Shown here: one piece after another, positions 1 to 6,477 of the stretch
Numbering within the stretch: the stretch's first letter is position 1
Layout: each line of letters begins with the position of its first letter
Virus record (IMG/VR): IMGVR_UViG_3300036851_000152
Span: 1-42,474 of that record
Strand: one strand, 5' to 3'
Length of the DNA: 42,474 nt
Origin: a virus
The notes under the pieces: generated by a model
Told to the model about the DNA's origin: nothing
Databases searched by the model: none
The model's input: the letters and a program-made list of their open reading frames with translations, nothing else
Translations under genes and position numbers: made by a program

Positions 1-127
1 TCCCTGGTCGCTTCGCGCAACGGCTCGTCCAGCTGGTCGGCTGCGAGGTCCACCAGTGTGTCGGAGAGTTCTTTGGCGGCGAGGTTCCATTGCAGCGCGT
101 AGGTGCCGAGCCGGAGGGCTTCCAGTG
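1..127. repeat. Terminal direct repeat, left copy
   Basis: Bases 1-127 are identical to bases 42348-42474. Exactly 127 bases is a common largest k-mer in short-read assembly, so the repeat most likely marks a circular contig rather than a physical phage terminus. A coding frame runs across the join without interruption, which supports circularity. Confidence 0.97.
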
Positions 128-230
128 ATTTGTTGTCCCGGTCGAGTTCTTGGGCTTTCTGCACGTATGAGGCTGCTCGTTCCTGCCAGCTGTCGACTAG
201 GGCGCCGAGACGATCAGGCCGCTCGCTCAA
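1..230 (-). CDS. Origin-spanning small protein, N-terminal part
   Basis: The TTG start at 230-228 overlaps the upstream TGA as TTGA, the coupling style used throughout this genome. The frame stays open to base 1 and continues at 42347 down to a TGA at 42308, giving an 89-residue protein across the seam. It is a charged, helix-rich protein (DSWQERAASYVQKAQELDRD near the N-terminus) without a recognised domain. It follows the zinc-ribbon gene at 227-418 and precedes the one at 42099-42311. Function unknown. Confidence 0.7.
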   Translation of the reverse strand, partial: MSERPDRLGALVDSWQERAASYVQKAQELDRDNKSLEALRLGTYALQWNLAAKELSDTLVDLAADQLDEPLREATR

Positions 231-418
231 ACCAGCGTTCCTTGCTCGGCTGGCTGCTCCGTGTACCCGCCGCACGAACACTGACTACAGCCACCCGTCG
301 CCTGTTCTCCATAGCCGCCGGGCACATGCTCGCGCTCATAATGGCCGCACCAGCAGAGCAGCTCCTGCGCGGACGGCTCCACGACTGCGCGGCGACAGTT
401 GGCGCAGACGTTGTTCAT
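227..418 (-). CDS. Cysteine-rich zinc-ribbon mini-protein
   Basis: A 63-residue protein with a CANC pair, then a CWCGH motif, further His residues and a CSQCSCGG motif: enough Cys/His for one or two zinc sites. ATG at 418 is the first in-frame start; the open frame extends further upstream without a start codon. Its stop overlaps the next gene's TTG. The CxCGH...H...CxC layout recurs in the protein at 38073-38243. Probably an early regulatory or nucleic-acid-binding protein; that role is inference. Confidence 0.6.
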   Translation of the reverse strand: MNNVCANCRRAVVEPSAQELLCWCGHYEREHVPGGYGEQATGGCSQCSCGGYTEQPAEQGTLV

Positions 419-477
419 GTAGACGCCATCCGCACAGACAAAGCAAGGGTCAGGTACTGCGCATTCGCAGCGCTCAT

Positions 478-1167
478 CTAGCTGCCATCCTTCTGCTCGG
501 CTCGCTCGAGACGGTCGATCAGATGCGACGCCTGGCTCCGGGTCAGCCCCGAAACCGTTGCCCCGTAGTCGTCGGCGAGTTGCCGGTCGAATGTCTCCTC
601 GTCGATCCTGCCAGCCTTGGTCAGCTTGCCGCGCAGCACGTAGATCTTCTTCCTCTGCGCTTCGGATAAAGGGTCGCTGTCCTCTTTGAGGCTCGGCGGG
701 GCGAATGGCGAGTCGATGGGCATTTCTTCGGCCGGGGTTGGGTCGAAGCCGGCGAGGCTGATAACGAAGCCCAGTGGCTGGCGGAGAGCTTTCGACTGGG
801 CGCGTGTCTGCGCCATCGACCGGATGGCGTAGTCGTCGCGGTTTCGCCAGTTCGCTTCGCTTCGCAGGCACTGGGCTTCGGCGGCGCCGACTGTGCGGCC
901 ATCAAGTGTGCGGGCTTCGTAGCGGGCTTCCCATCCATCCTCGACACGGCGCGACCAGACGCAGTGCGCGTAGACGCCTAGGAGCGACCCGAGGAGTGTC
1001 CAGCCTTCGACGCGAACGTGGTCGGATTGGCCGATGCGGACGACGTGGCGTTGCCGTACGGGTTCGGCGAGGACTTGGGCGGTTTCTTGCATTTGTTGCA
1101 TTCGTTCGGCTGGTGTGCCGGTGAAGAGAACGATCTCAGCATTGGGTTCGATGGTGGCTAGTTCCAT
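478..1167 (-). CDS. Putative recombination protein (ERF/Rad52-like candidate)
   Basis: A 229-residue protein starting at ATG 1167 behind a good GGAGGA ribosome site. The central region carries ARYEARTLDG followed by RDDYAIRSMAQTRAQSKALR and a Gly-Phe/LAG turn. This 'SMAQTRAxSKALR' helix resembles phage single-strand-annealing proteins of the ERF/Rad52 type and uncharacterised actinophage early proteins. A charged linker leads to a C-terminal helical segment with an RSQASHLIDRL core. It sits in the early operon. The family assignment is tentative; it could be an uncharacterised early protein. Confidence 0.55.
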   Translation of the reverse strand: MELATIEPNAEIVLFTGTPAERMQQMQETAQVLAEPVRQRHVVRIGQSDHVRVEGWTLLGSLLGVYAHCVWSRRVEDGWEARYEARTLDGRTVGAAEAQCLRSEANWRNRDDYAIRSMAQTRAQSKALRQPLGFVISLAGFDPTPAEEMPIDSPFAPPSLKEDSDPLSEAQRKKIYVLRGKLTKAGRIDEETFDRQLADDYGATVSGLTRSQASHLIDRLERAEQKDGS

Positions 1168-1187
1168 AGTTCCTCCAAAATCTGGGG

Positions 1188-1227
1188 GGCGGCGGCCGCG
1201 GTTGCCGAGACCGTGTCGGCCGCCGCC
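1188..1227 (-). terminator. GC-rich hairpin before the ERF-like gene
   Basis: GGCGGCGGCC (1188-1197) pairs perfectly with GGCCGCCGCC (1218-1227) around a 20-base loop. Read on the minus strand it is followed by CCCCCAGATTTT and then the GGAGGA site of the next gene. It looks like a weak or leaky terminator, or an RNA-processing hairpin, inside the early operon. Confidence 0.45.
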
Positions 1228-1255
1228 TTTGGGAGGGAGGTGGTCGCGGAATCCT

Positions 1256-1525
1256 TCATTCGCTCTCCGGTTCAAAGGCGATCTCGAAGTATGCAGCGCC
1301 ATTAGTGGTCCAGAATGCCCCGATGAACGTGCCCGAATGGTTGTCGGTAAGTGCGCCGTCGTCGTCGTAGAGACCCCACCGGCCGAGTTGGCCGATGAGC
1401 CATTCCAGATCGCGGACAGGAAAGAACCCCAGAGTGACTCCCGCCTCTGCTTGCACATGACGGAGTCGGACTTCGACGGTTCCCTCAGCAGTTGATCGGA
1501 TGGGTCTGGTTAGAAGTTCGGTCAC
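1256..1525 (-). CDS. Early hypothetical protein, 89 aa
   Basis: Compact globular composition with central GFFPVRDLEWLIGQLGRWGL and a C-terminal AFWTTNGAAYFEIAF strand pattern. The start at 1525 overlaps the preceding stop at 1522 (4-base coupling). No family recognised. Confidence 0.65.
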   Translation of the reverse strand: MTELLTRPIRSTAEGTVEVRLRHVQAEAGVTLGFFPVRDLEWLIGQLGRWGLYDDDGALTDNHSGTFIGAFWTTNGAAYFEIAFEPESE

Positions 1526-1710
1526 GATGCCTCCTGTTCCTCGACGACAACCTCGCTAGCCGCCGCCTGATCCCACTGGTCGACCAGCTCGCGGATTTCC
1601 CAGCGGATCTCCGAGCCGATCCCGTACCCGAGCGCGGTTCGTTTCTCGACCTGGGCCAATAAGTCGCGGGTGCGGCGGCTGACCGGGATCGTGCGGTAAG
1701 CCTCGGTCAT
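1522..1710 (-). CDS. Small early protein, possible RHH-like DNA binder
   Basis: A 62-residue protein. The N-terminal segment AYRTIPVSRRTRDLLAQVEK resembles the beta-strand/helix start of ribbon-helix-helix proteins, followed by an acidic tail. The start overlaps the upstream stop. RHH identity is a guess from the pattern. Confidence 0.6.
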   Translation of the reverse strand: MTEAYRTIPVSRRTRDLLAQVEKRTALGYGIGSEIRWEIRELVDQWDQAAASEVVVEEQEAS

Positions 1711-1934
1711 AGTCCTACCGGAATCCCGTGCTTGGTCCGAAACTCAGCGAGCGCCTGTGTGCCGTCGGGCGTGATCGTGAACATGCTGCTCGCTCGGTCG
1801 TGCCCTGATCCGGGGACGATGCGGAGGTAGCCCTTCCGAGTAAGCGACGTGGCGGGAGGCCGATATCTCCAACGTGGCTTCCCGTCCTCATAGCTGCGCA
1901 GCTCCTCGTACTGTTGTTCGGTCAATTGCCTCAT
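1707..1934 (-). CDS. Early hypothetical protein, 75 aa
   Basis: Starts at ATG 1934, overlapping the stop of the 23-residue membrane peptide. The sequence LTRKGYLRIVPGSGHDR...FTITPDGTQALAEFRTKHG resembles the wing of a winged-helix protein (TxxG..aL). No catalytic motif is seen. A longer frame upstream overlaps real neighbours and was not used. Confidence 0.6.
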   Translation of the reverse strand: MRQLTEQQYEELRSYEDGKPRWRYRPPATSLTRKGYLRIVPGSGHDRASSMFTITPDGTQALAEFRTKHGIPVGL

Positions 1935-2002
1935 CGCGGTGTCGCTGCCAAAACGACCCCCGCAGCCAACCCAACAAACAGCAGCCACAACAACACGATC
2001 AT
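1931..2002 (-). CDS. 23-residue membrane peptide
   Basis: ATG at 2002 overlaps the previous TGA (ATGA), and its own TGA overlaps the next ATG. Apart from the last few residues the peptide is one hydrophobic helix (MIVLLWLLFVGLAAGVVLAA). Tight coupling at both ends supports a real gene. Role unknown; small early membrane proteins are common in actinophages. Confidence 0.55.
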   Translation of the reverse strand: MIVLLWLLFVGLAAGVVLAATPR

Positions 2003-2229
2003 TCGCCCGCCTCCTTGTCCGACCCGGTGACCTCCAGCTTGATCTGCCGACGGGTTTCCACACTCGCCGTGTATGCCGTCCACGAACGCTCAGGTACGGC
2101 CACGTAAACCCCTCCCCGATCGCCCGCGTAACTGCGGACTGCGGCTTCAGCCGAGTGAGCATCAATAGCGGCAAGGTCCTTCCAAAGACCGCCTTCGCTT
2201 CGTTCAAGGACGACATATCTCGTAGTCAC
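1999..2229 (-). CDS. Early hypothetical protein, 76 aa
   Basis: GTG at 2229 overlaps the previous stop (GTGA). The protein opens with TTRYVVLERSEGGLWKDL and is followed by an AHSAEAAVRSYAG segment, a layout seen in small phage proteins that pack a beta-hairpin on a helix. A longer N-terminus would overlap the upstream gene and is unlikely. Confidence 0.6.
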   Translation of the reverse strand: MTTRYVVLERSEGGLWKDLAAIDAHSAEAAVRSYAGDRGGVYVAVPERSWTAYTASVETRRQIKLEVTGSDKEAGE

Positions 2230-2510
2230 GCCGCTTGCTCCTTCCGTCGCCGAACCGACCGCATCCAACGTCCCTCGATCTCCTCAAGATCCGCATGGAG
2301 CACACATGCCGTCTGCTGCGTCAGCCGTCCGCAGTACGGACAGGGGTGCCATGCCGACGCAGCGGCCTCCTCATAGAGGCCCTCCCAGAAGTCACGTTCG
2401 ATCTCCATCTCGCGTAGCCGGCCGCGCAAATGGCGGACCTGGCGTTGCAGCCGGCGAACCTCGAGCGCGGCTGTTGAGGCGCGGAATTCGGCCAAGGCAG
2501 TGACGCTCAC
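2226..2510 (-). CDS. Coiled-coil protein with CPYC zinc motif
   Basis: A 94-residue protein with an N-terminal coiled coil (LEVRRLQRQVRHLRGRLREM) followed by HPCPYCGRLTQQTACVLH, a Cys2-Cys/His site that can hold one zinc. GTG start overlaps the previous stop. Probably a small early regulator or assembly factor; function unknown. Confidence 0.65.
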   Translation of the reverse strand: MSVTALAEFRASTAALEVRRLQRQVRHLRGRLREMEIERDFWEGLYEEAAASAWHPCPYCGRLTQQTACVLHADLEEIEGRWMRSVRRRKEQAA

Positions 2511-2941
2511 GCGACCTCCAGCATCAACTGGTCTTCGCTGGCTGAGGCCGCCGAGGCGACCGCTCCCGGTCCTTGATCCCTGCGATGCGCCAACGGCGCC
2601 GTTCCTACGGGATGTGAAGCTGCGGCCGGATACTCAGCGGCCTCAGCCAACGAAGACTCGCTCTCGGAGGGGGAGCGGGACGCCCCTTTACCCGCCGCTC
2701 CGGCGACGGAACCAACCAGTCCAGGTGCGACCCGGACGGCTGGCAGCATTGACTCCCCCTCCGGCAACGAGACGAGGCGATACAAGTACAGGTCACCGTC
2801 GCGCCACTGGTCGATCCGATAGCCCTTCCGGCGCAGATCCGACACGCGTGAATGGGCGATCACATGGAGCGCGTAGAGCTCACTGTGGCTGTGGGGCTGG
2901 CCATCGGAGAGCAGCGCGAGAACACGGGCGCAGTGCGTCAT
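2507..2941 (-). CDS. Winged-helix DNA-binding protein
   Basis: The N-terminal ~55 residues contain RVLALLSDGQPHSHSELY then VIAHSRVSDLRRKGYRIDQW, a classic winged helix: helix, short linker, recognition helix with SRVSDLRR, then a wing. The C-terminal ~80 residues are Ala/Pro/Ser-rich and probably disordered. The start overlaps the stop of the ParB-like gene at 2938. Likely an early transcription factor. Confidence 0.75.
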   Translation of the reverse strand: MTHCARVLALLSDGQPHSHSELYALHVIAHSRVSDLRRKGYRIDQWRDGDLYLYRLVSLPEGESMLPAVRVAPGLVGSVAGAAGKGASRSPSESESSLAEAAEYPAAASHPVGTAPLAHRRDQGPGAVASAASASEDQLMLEVA

Positions 2942-3681
2942 TTGAGCTTCGTCAGCTCCCTGATCGCGCGAACAAGGTTCTGTTCAGCGGAGCCGCCGAG
3001 ATCGTATTTAAGTTGCTTGCTGCGCTGACGGATCTGCGCTGCCGTTGTACGCGCAAGCGCATTCCGCGCCGCTGATCGTGAGATCGATCCGTTTGATCCA
3101 GCGAGAACGATGTTCAGCGCGTCAAGAACATCCCCACGAATCGCTGCGGGATCATCCGGCCACGCTTCGCGCACGGCCATGAGCGTGAATTGCAAGCCTT
3201 CCTGGCCGGAGCGGTTGTAGATCCGCTCGATCTTGCCAAATGCTGAGATCGTTTTGCCGTCGAGCTGGTTGCCGAGCGTGAATCCAATGCTTTCTACCGT
3301 GTCGGTGATGAGGCGGACGATAGGATCGCCAGCGAAGAGCTTTCCTTCCCACTTCGCGTAGGCGGTGACTCCTTTGCGATCGACATTGACGGCGACAAAG
3401 AGGTTCGCCTCCTCTTGCGGCGTCTTCACGGCGAACCAAACCACGGGGACTTCAAGCGGCGGTTTCTCGCTTGCCATCAGGCCCGCCAAGCGCTGTTGCC
3501 CGTCGAAACAGTAGAGCATCTTGTTCTCTCTTCGAGCGCACACGAGAACGCCAAATTTCTCCCAATTCGGGGCCTTGGCGATTTTGTCGATCAAGCCCGG
3601 TACTTCGTCGCGCTGATAGCGATGATCGATCACAATCGCGCGAGGATTCACGAGCTCAAAGGTGCCACTCCACTTGTTCAT
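2938..3681 (-). CDS. ParB-like N-terminal domain protein (DGQQR type)
   Basis: A 247-residue protein. Residues ~13-75 contain AIVIDHRYQRDEVPGLIDKI and YCFDGQQRLAGLMA, the substrate-loop signature of ParB/sulfiredoxin-fold proteins often found in phages (DUF6551-like). The middle contains NVDRKGVTAYAKWEGKLFAG, a helical region following the nuclease-like fold. It lies directly downstream of a second ParB-like gene with a 4-base overlap, so the two are co-translated. Possible roles are partition, DNA binding or nicking; the sequence does not decide between them. Confidence 0.75.
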   Translation of the reverse strand: MNKWSGTFELVNPRAIVIDHRYQRDEVPGLIDKIAKAPNWEKFGVLVCARRENKMLYCFDGQQRLAGLMASEKPPLEVPVVWFAVKTPQEEANLFVAVNVDRKGVTAYAKWEGKLFAGDPIVRLITDTVESIGFTLGNQLDGKTISAFGKIERIYNRSGQEGLQFTLMAVREAWPDDPAAIRGDVLDALNIVLAGSNGSISRSAARNALARTTAAQIRQRSKQLKYDLGGSAEQNLVRAIRELTKLK

Positions 3682-4481
3682 CCTGACCTCCTTGCCTGAA
3701 TAACCCCTGTGTTGCGAGTAATTTCTGAGCGTTGAGCGCGAAACGCCAACTCTTCTCTGATCGGCTCACTATCGGCCCAAAAACGATCCAGCGCTTTCAA
3801 TCGCTTCTCAGCTTCGGCGGGATTCAGGACGGCGAACTTCTGGGAATTCCAGGAGCCGATGTAGCGCTGAAGTCCCTTGATTACTTCCCAGAACTTGTCG
3901 CCTTTGCCGAAATGCGGGCCATGTTTCGTAGCCCCCAAACCGCCGCCGCGCGATAAGCCGGCTTTGGTCAAGGCTGCGTTTACTGTCAGCTTTCCCTGCT
4001 TGATCTCCTCAAAGAGTTCGGGCGATTTTTCCTTGACAGCCTTGGCTCGACTCACCGTCGCTCCGCCAACCCCGAATTGCGTTCCCGCCACATCGACTGC
4101 GCGACCCTGGCGACCCTGGTATCCATTGATCTTAGGGTCGGGGGTCTTTCCGGCGACCATTCGCTCTTTTGCCTCGGCTTTTAGCATCGGCAAAGCATCC
4201 ACGGCGATCGCAGCCTTCTGCGCCGGTGTCAGATTCCGGCGGTAGAGGTTGTGCGAGATCACGAAGGTGATCGGCGAACTACCGTTGCCGTCCCATTCAA
4301 CAAACCTCGGTGCAACATCGGCTTGCTCGCAGGCGGCAAGACGATTGCGCCCGTCAAGAACTTGGCCTTCGTAAAGCGTGATCGGTTCCAAAAGGCCGTG
4401 CTCGCGAATATCCTCAACAAGCTCGTCCAGCTCTTCGGTGGTCATCATCGGGAAGAGTTCGGTAGCGGGATGAGCGTTCAC
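3678..4481 (-). CDS. ParB/KorB-family DNA-binding protein
   Basis: A 267-residue protein. Residues ~14-60 carry EELDELVEDIREHGLLEPI and VLDGRNRLAACEQA, the ParB N-terminal box. The next segment has HNLYRRNLTPAQKAAIA and later VGGATVSRAKAVKEKSPELF, matching the central HTH of ParB/KorB proteins. GTG start overlaps the stop of the XRE gene (GTGA), placing it in the early operon. No ParA partner is seen, so a partition role is unproven; a transcription role like KorB is equally possible. Confidence 0.8.
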   Translation of the reverse strand: MNAHPATELFPMMTTEELDELVEDIREHGLLEPITLYEGQVLDGRNRLAACEQADVAPRFVEWDGNGSSPITFVISHNLYRRNLTPAQKAAIAVDALPMLKAEAKERMVAGKTPDPKINGYQGRQGRAVDVAGTQFGVGGATVSRAKAVKEKSPELFEEIKQGKLTVNAALTKAGLSRGGGLGATKHGPHFGKGDKFWEVIKGLQRYIGSWNSQKFAVLNPAEAEKRLKALDRFWADSEPIREELAFRAQRSEITRNTGVIQARRSG

Positions 4482-4825
4482 GCCCGCTCCCCATTCGCGA
4501 CGCCCTTGCGGATACGCCGCCGCTCGGCTTCCAAGATTCGACGCACTGACTCGAAGAGGGCCGCTGCCAATTCGGCGTCCTCCTCGTCGTCGTCGCCAGA
4601 ACCGTTGAGGCGCTCGCGCGAGTCCTCGCCGATCGCTTCGACCAGATGCTCAAACGATTCAGGCGAAGGATCGTTATAACCACCGATCCAGCGGGCGAGC
4701 GCCCGCCGGGCCATCTCCGGGTCTTTCGGGTTCATTCGGCGAGCGACCTCGCGGCGGCTTAGCTGCTTCCGTTGGAGTTCGGCGTCTAGTCGTGCGCCGA
4801 ACTTTGAGCGAGGCGTCGTTGCCAA
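4478..4825 (-). CDS. XRE-type HTH regulator at head of early operon (Cro-like candidate)
   Basis: A 115-residue protein starting at TTG 4825. HTH core: LDAELQRKQLSRREVARRM then RRALARWIGGYNDPSPESFE. The C-terminus is a charged helix. It is the first gene of the long minus-strand early operon and is divergent from the HTH gene at 4913. A TTGACA-N17-TACAAG promoter lies just upstream on this strand (4869-4841) and runs through operator-like repeats. By position it resembles Cro or an early regulator, with the opposite gene as repressor. Which one maintains lysogeny is inference. Confidence 0.7.
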   Translation of the reverse strand: MATTPRSKFGARLDAELQRKQLSRREVARRMNPKDPEMARRALARWIGGYNDPSPESFEHLVEAIGEDSRERLNGSGDDDEEDAELAAALFESVRRILEAERRRIRKGVANGERA

Positions 4826-4915
4826 GGTGACACGTCTTGTATCACCGTGCTATCACCGTGTCAAGAGCGGTCGCACCTTTCCGCGGCAGGGGGTGTCACG
4901 AAAGATGTCACCGTG
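4826..4915. promoter_or_regulatory. Lysogeny-switch operator region with five TRTCAC(C)G sites
   Basis: The 90 bases between the divergent HTH genes hold GGTGACAC (4826-4833, inverted), TATCACCGTG (4840-4849), TATCACCGTG (4851-4860), TGTCACG (4894-4900) and TGTCACCGTG (4906-4915). The last includes the GTG start of the plus-strand gene. On the minus strand TTGACA and TACAAG boxes separated by 17 bases overlap the two TATCACCGTG copies. This is the layout of a phage genetic switch. Confidence 0.75.
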
Positions 4916-5239
4916 GCAGAGGGTGAATCTCAGGCCGAGCGGCTACGGCAGGCCATTGGAGCAAGAAAGATCCGCGCGACCGCCCGCAAGCTCTCTGAGA
5001 GGACTGGGCGGGATGTGGAGAGTCACCGCCGGCAACTTCATCGCTGGCTAGACGATGAGCCGTTTAACGATGATAGCGCCGAGCTTCTCGCCGAGGTCCT
5101 CGGGAAGCCAAAGGACCATTTCAAGGCGACCAGCCTGCTCGACGACGACGAGATGGAGTTGTTCGCGTCCGGCCTTGCCCAGATCCGCTCCGGTCTCGCT
5201 CAACTATCACGTCTACAGCAGCGGCTAGCTCGTCGATGA
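4913..5239 (+). CDS. HTH regulator, candidate prophage repressor
   Basis: A 108-residue protein starting at GTG 4913. It has ERLRQAIGARKIRATARKLS, then SHRRQLHRWLDDEPFNDDSA and LLAEVLGKPKDHF, an XRE-like fold whose second half parallels the divergent minus-strand regulator. The C-terminus is a leucine-rich helix that could dimerise. It stands alone on the plus strand opposite the early operon, the usual position of a CI-type repressor. No S24 peptidase domain is present, so any induction mechanism would not be RecA autocleavage. Confidence 0.7.
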   Translation: MAEGESQAERLRQAIGARKIRATARKLSERTGRDVESHRRQLHRWLDDEPFNDDSAELLAEVLGKPKDHFKATSLLDDDEMELFASGLAQIRSGLAQLSRLQQRLARR

Positions 5240-5339
5240 GACGCTCGGTTGGCTCAATGAAATCTCGCAGGGCTTGGGCGAGGGCGAGCCGCGCGTCTGC
5301 CGCGTTCCCGGTGCCGCTTGTGCCGCGTGGCTCGCTCAT
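5121..5339 (-). CDS. Doubtful antisense small protein
   Basis: From ATG 5339 a 72-residue frame begins with SEPRGTSGTG then an amphipathic helix (ARLALAQALRDFIEPTERLI). The last ~40 residues are Arg/Ser-rich and lie antisense to the repressor gene's 3' end, so they may be fortuitous. The helical part (5240-5339) lies in otherwise empty DNA. Kept with low confidence. Confidence 0.3.
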   Translation of the reverse strand: MSEPRGTSGTGNAADARLALAQALRDFIEPTERLIDELAAAVDVIVERDRSGSGQGRTRTTPSRRRRAGWSP

Positions 5340-5453
5340 CGCCCATGGTTGCCGCAGGCCGCAGCGGTGAGTCGCTCGTGCTTCCATGGGTCATAGCACG
5401 ATGACTACCAGCCCGCTAGGGATGTTGATGAATCTGTGGATAAAGGAGAATCG

Positions 5454-5630
5454 ATGACAGCCGCACGTAAGACTCTGGCGATCCTGTTCGCCGCCTTCGC
5501 CGCCCTCATGCTCTGGATGACGCTGACAGTGCCGATCATTGCGGCAGCCGCCCCAGCCATCCTCCTGATCGGCTCAGCAGCAGGAGCATGGCTCGCGTGG
5601 CCGAAACACCGAGAACCACGCAGCAGCTAG
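5454..5630 (+). CDS. Small two-helix membrane protein
   Basis: ATG 5454 follows a good AAGGAGAA site. The 58-residue product has two hydrophobic segments (TLAILFAAFAALMLWMTLTV and IIAAAAPAILLIGSAAGAWL) and a basic tail. It is one of few plus-strand genes and lies downstream of the repressor, so it may be expressed from the prophage. Its stop overlaps the convergent 22-residue peptide gene. Possible superinfection or membrane factor; inference only. Confidence 0.6.
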   Translation: MTAARKTLAILFAAFAALMLWMTLTVPIIAAAAPAILLIGSAAGAWLAWPKHREPRSS

Positions 5631-5695
5631 AAGAAGATGACGCCGATGATCAGGCCGAGCGCGAACCCGATTGCCACAAGCGTGACGTCGCTCAT
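5627..5695 (-). CDS. 22-residue membrane peptide at end of lysis operon
   Basis: ATG overlaps the previous TGA (ATGA). After six polar residues the peptide is hydrophobic and ends in GLIIGVIFF. It is the last gene of the late operon and convergent with the plus-strand membrane gene. Probably part of the lysis set. Confidence 0.5.
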   Translation of the reverse strand: MSDVTLVAIGFALGLIIGVIFF

Positions 5696-5886
5696 GACCT
5701 AAGCCCGATCAGCCAGGTGATCGCCGCTGGCACGAATGCGATCACGATCGCCAACGGCGCCACCACGGACAGGTCGTCGACGCCGAGCATCGACACGATC
5801 AACATTGCGACCGCCATCGCCACCGGGCTCGCGGCTTCCGCGGGCCTCCGTTGAACAACATTTCCTTCCGGGTCGTGGGCTCTCAT
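5692..5886 (-). CDS. Small membrane protein of lysis module
   Basis: ATG 5886 follows AAGGAGGAG at suitable spacing; a GTG three bases upstream is closer than usual to that site. The 64-residue product has a polar N-terminus and two hydrophobic segments (VAMAVAMLIVSMLGV and VVAPLAIVIAFVPAAITWLI). It is in a string of four membrane proteins after the amidase. Candidate holin or antiholin. Confidence 0.65.
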   Translation of the reverse strand: MRAHDPEGNVVQRRPAEAASPVAMAVAMLIVSMLGVDDLSVVAPLAIVIAFVPAAITWLIGLRS

Positions 5887-6227
5887 CACTCCTCCTTCAA
5901 GTTGTTCACCTGTTCGTCGCAGCGGCCCTTCAATCGTTCGACGGTTCCGGTCAGCTTGCCCCAGTTCTTTCGCTGCTCAGGTGCCCAGCGCTTGTTCTGC
6001 TTGGTAGGACGGCCAGATGGGAAGAAGGGGCGGAAGACTTCGATGTAGCTCTCGTAGGTCTGTCGACAGGACGCAACGCGGTTGGTCTGAATTTCCGCGA
6101 CCAAGTCCTTGTTTTCCTTGATTCGACTGGAGCCGGTGAAAACGATCCCGATCAGCAGCGCCCCGGCAGCGAAAGAAAGAAAGATCAGAACGAAGCCGTA
6201 CCAGGGTGTGTCGTGAATCACTCTCAT
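5886..6227 (-). CDS. Membrane-anchored protein with charged C-terminal domain
   Basis: ATG 6227 overlaps the previous TGA. A transmembrane helix near residues 12-32 (VLIFLSFAAGALLIGIVF) is followed by a helical outer or inner domain with two Cys (ASCRQTYESYI and GRCDEQVNNL) that could form a disulphide. It may be a spanin-like or holin-accessory factor; the family is not recognised. Confidence 0.65.
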   Translation of the reverse strand: MRVIHDTPWYGFVLIFLSFAAGALLIGIVFTGSSRIKENKDLVAEIQTNRVASCRQTYESYIEVFRPFFPSGRPTKQNKRWAPEQRKNWGKLTGTVERLKGRCDEQVNNLKEE

Positions 6228-6442
6228 GGTGTGCTCTGCGTGACGAGGAAGACGATGATGCCGCCGAGGATGGTCAGGATCAGCCCGGCGAAGGAGGCGA
6301 TCATCCATGTCACCTGACCAGAAAGCCGGTTGAGCCGGTCAGCGAGAACGGCCACGTTCGTGGCCTCAAGTGACGTGATCCGCTTCTCATGGTTCGTCAC
6401 TTGCCAAATCAGCCCATTTCTGCCCCGTTCTTCATTCGCCAT
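6224..6442 (-). CDS. Holin-like coiled-coil/membrane protein
   Basis: 72 residues: an N-terminal coiled coil (NHEKRITSLEATNVAVLADR) and one C-terminal transmembrane helix (TWMIASFAGLILTILGGIIV). This is the layout of XhlA/hemolysin-type phage lysis accessories. It is directly downstream of the amidase gene, which supports a lysis role. Confidence 0.75.
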   Translation of the reverse strand: MANEERGRNGLIWQVTNHEKRITSLEATNVAVLADRLNRLSGQVTWMIASFAGLILTILGGIIVFLVTQSTP

Positions 6443-6477
6443 AAATCACCCGGGCCGCAGAGGGCCGCATCCTCTCC

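Noticed and set aside
1-127. Direct terminal repeat as a physical phage terminus
   Set aside because: Its length is exactly a common assembly k-mer and a gene runs across it, so it marks circular assembly, not a proven packaging end.
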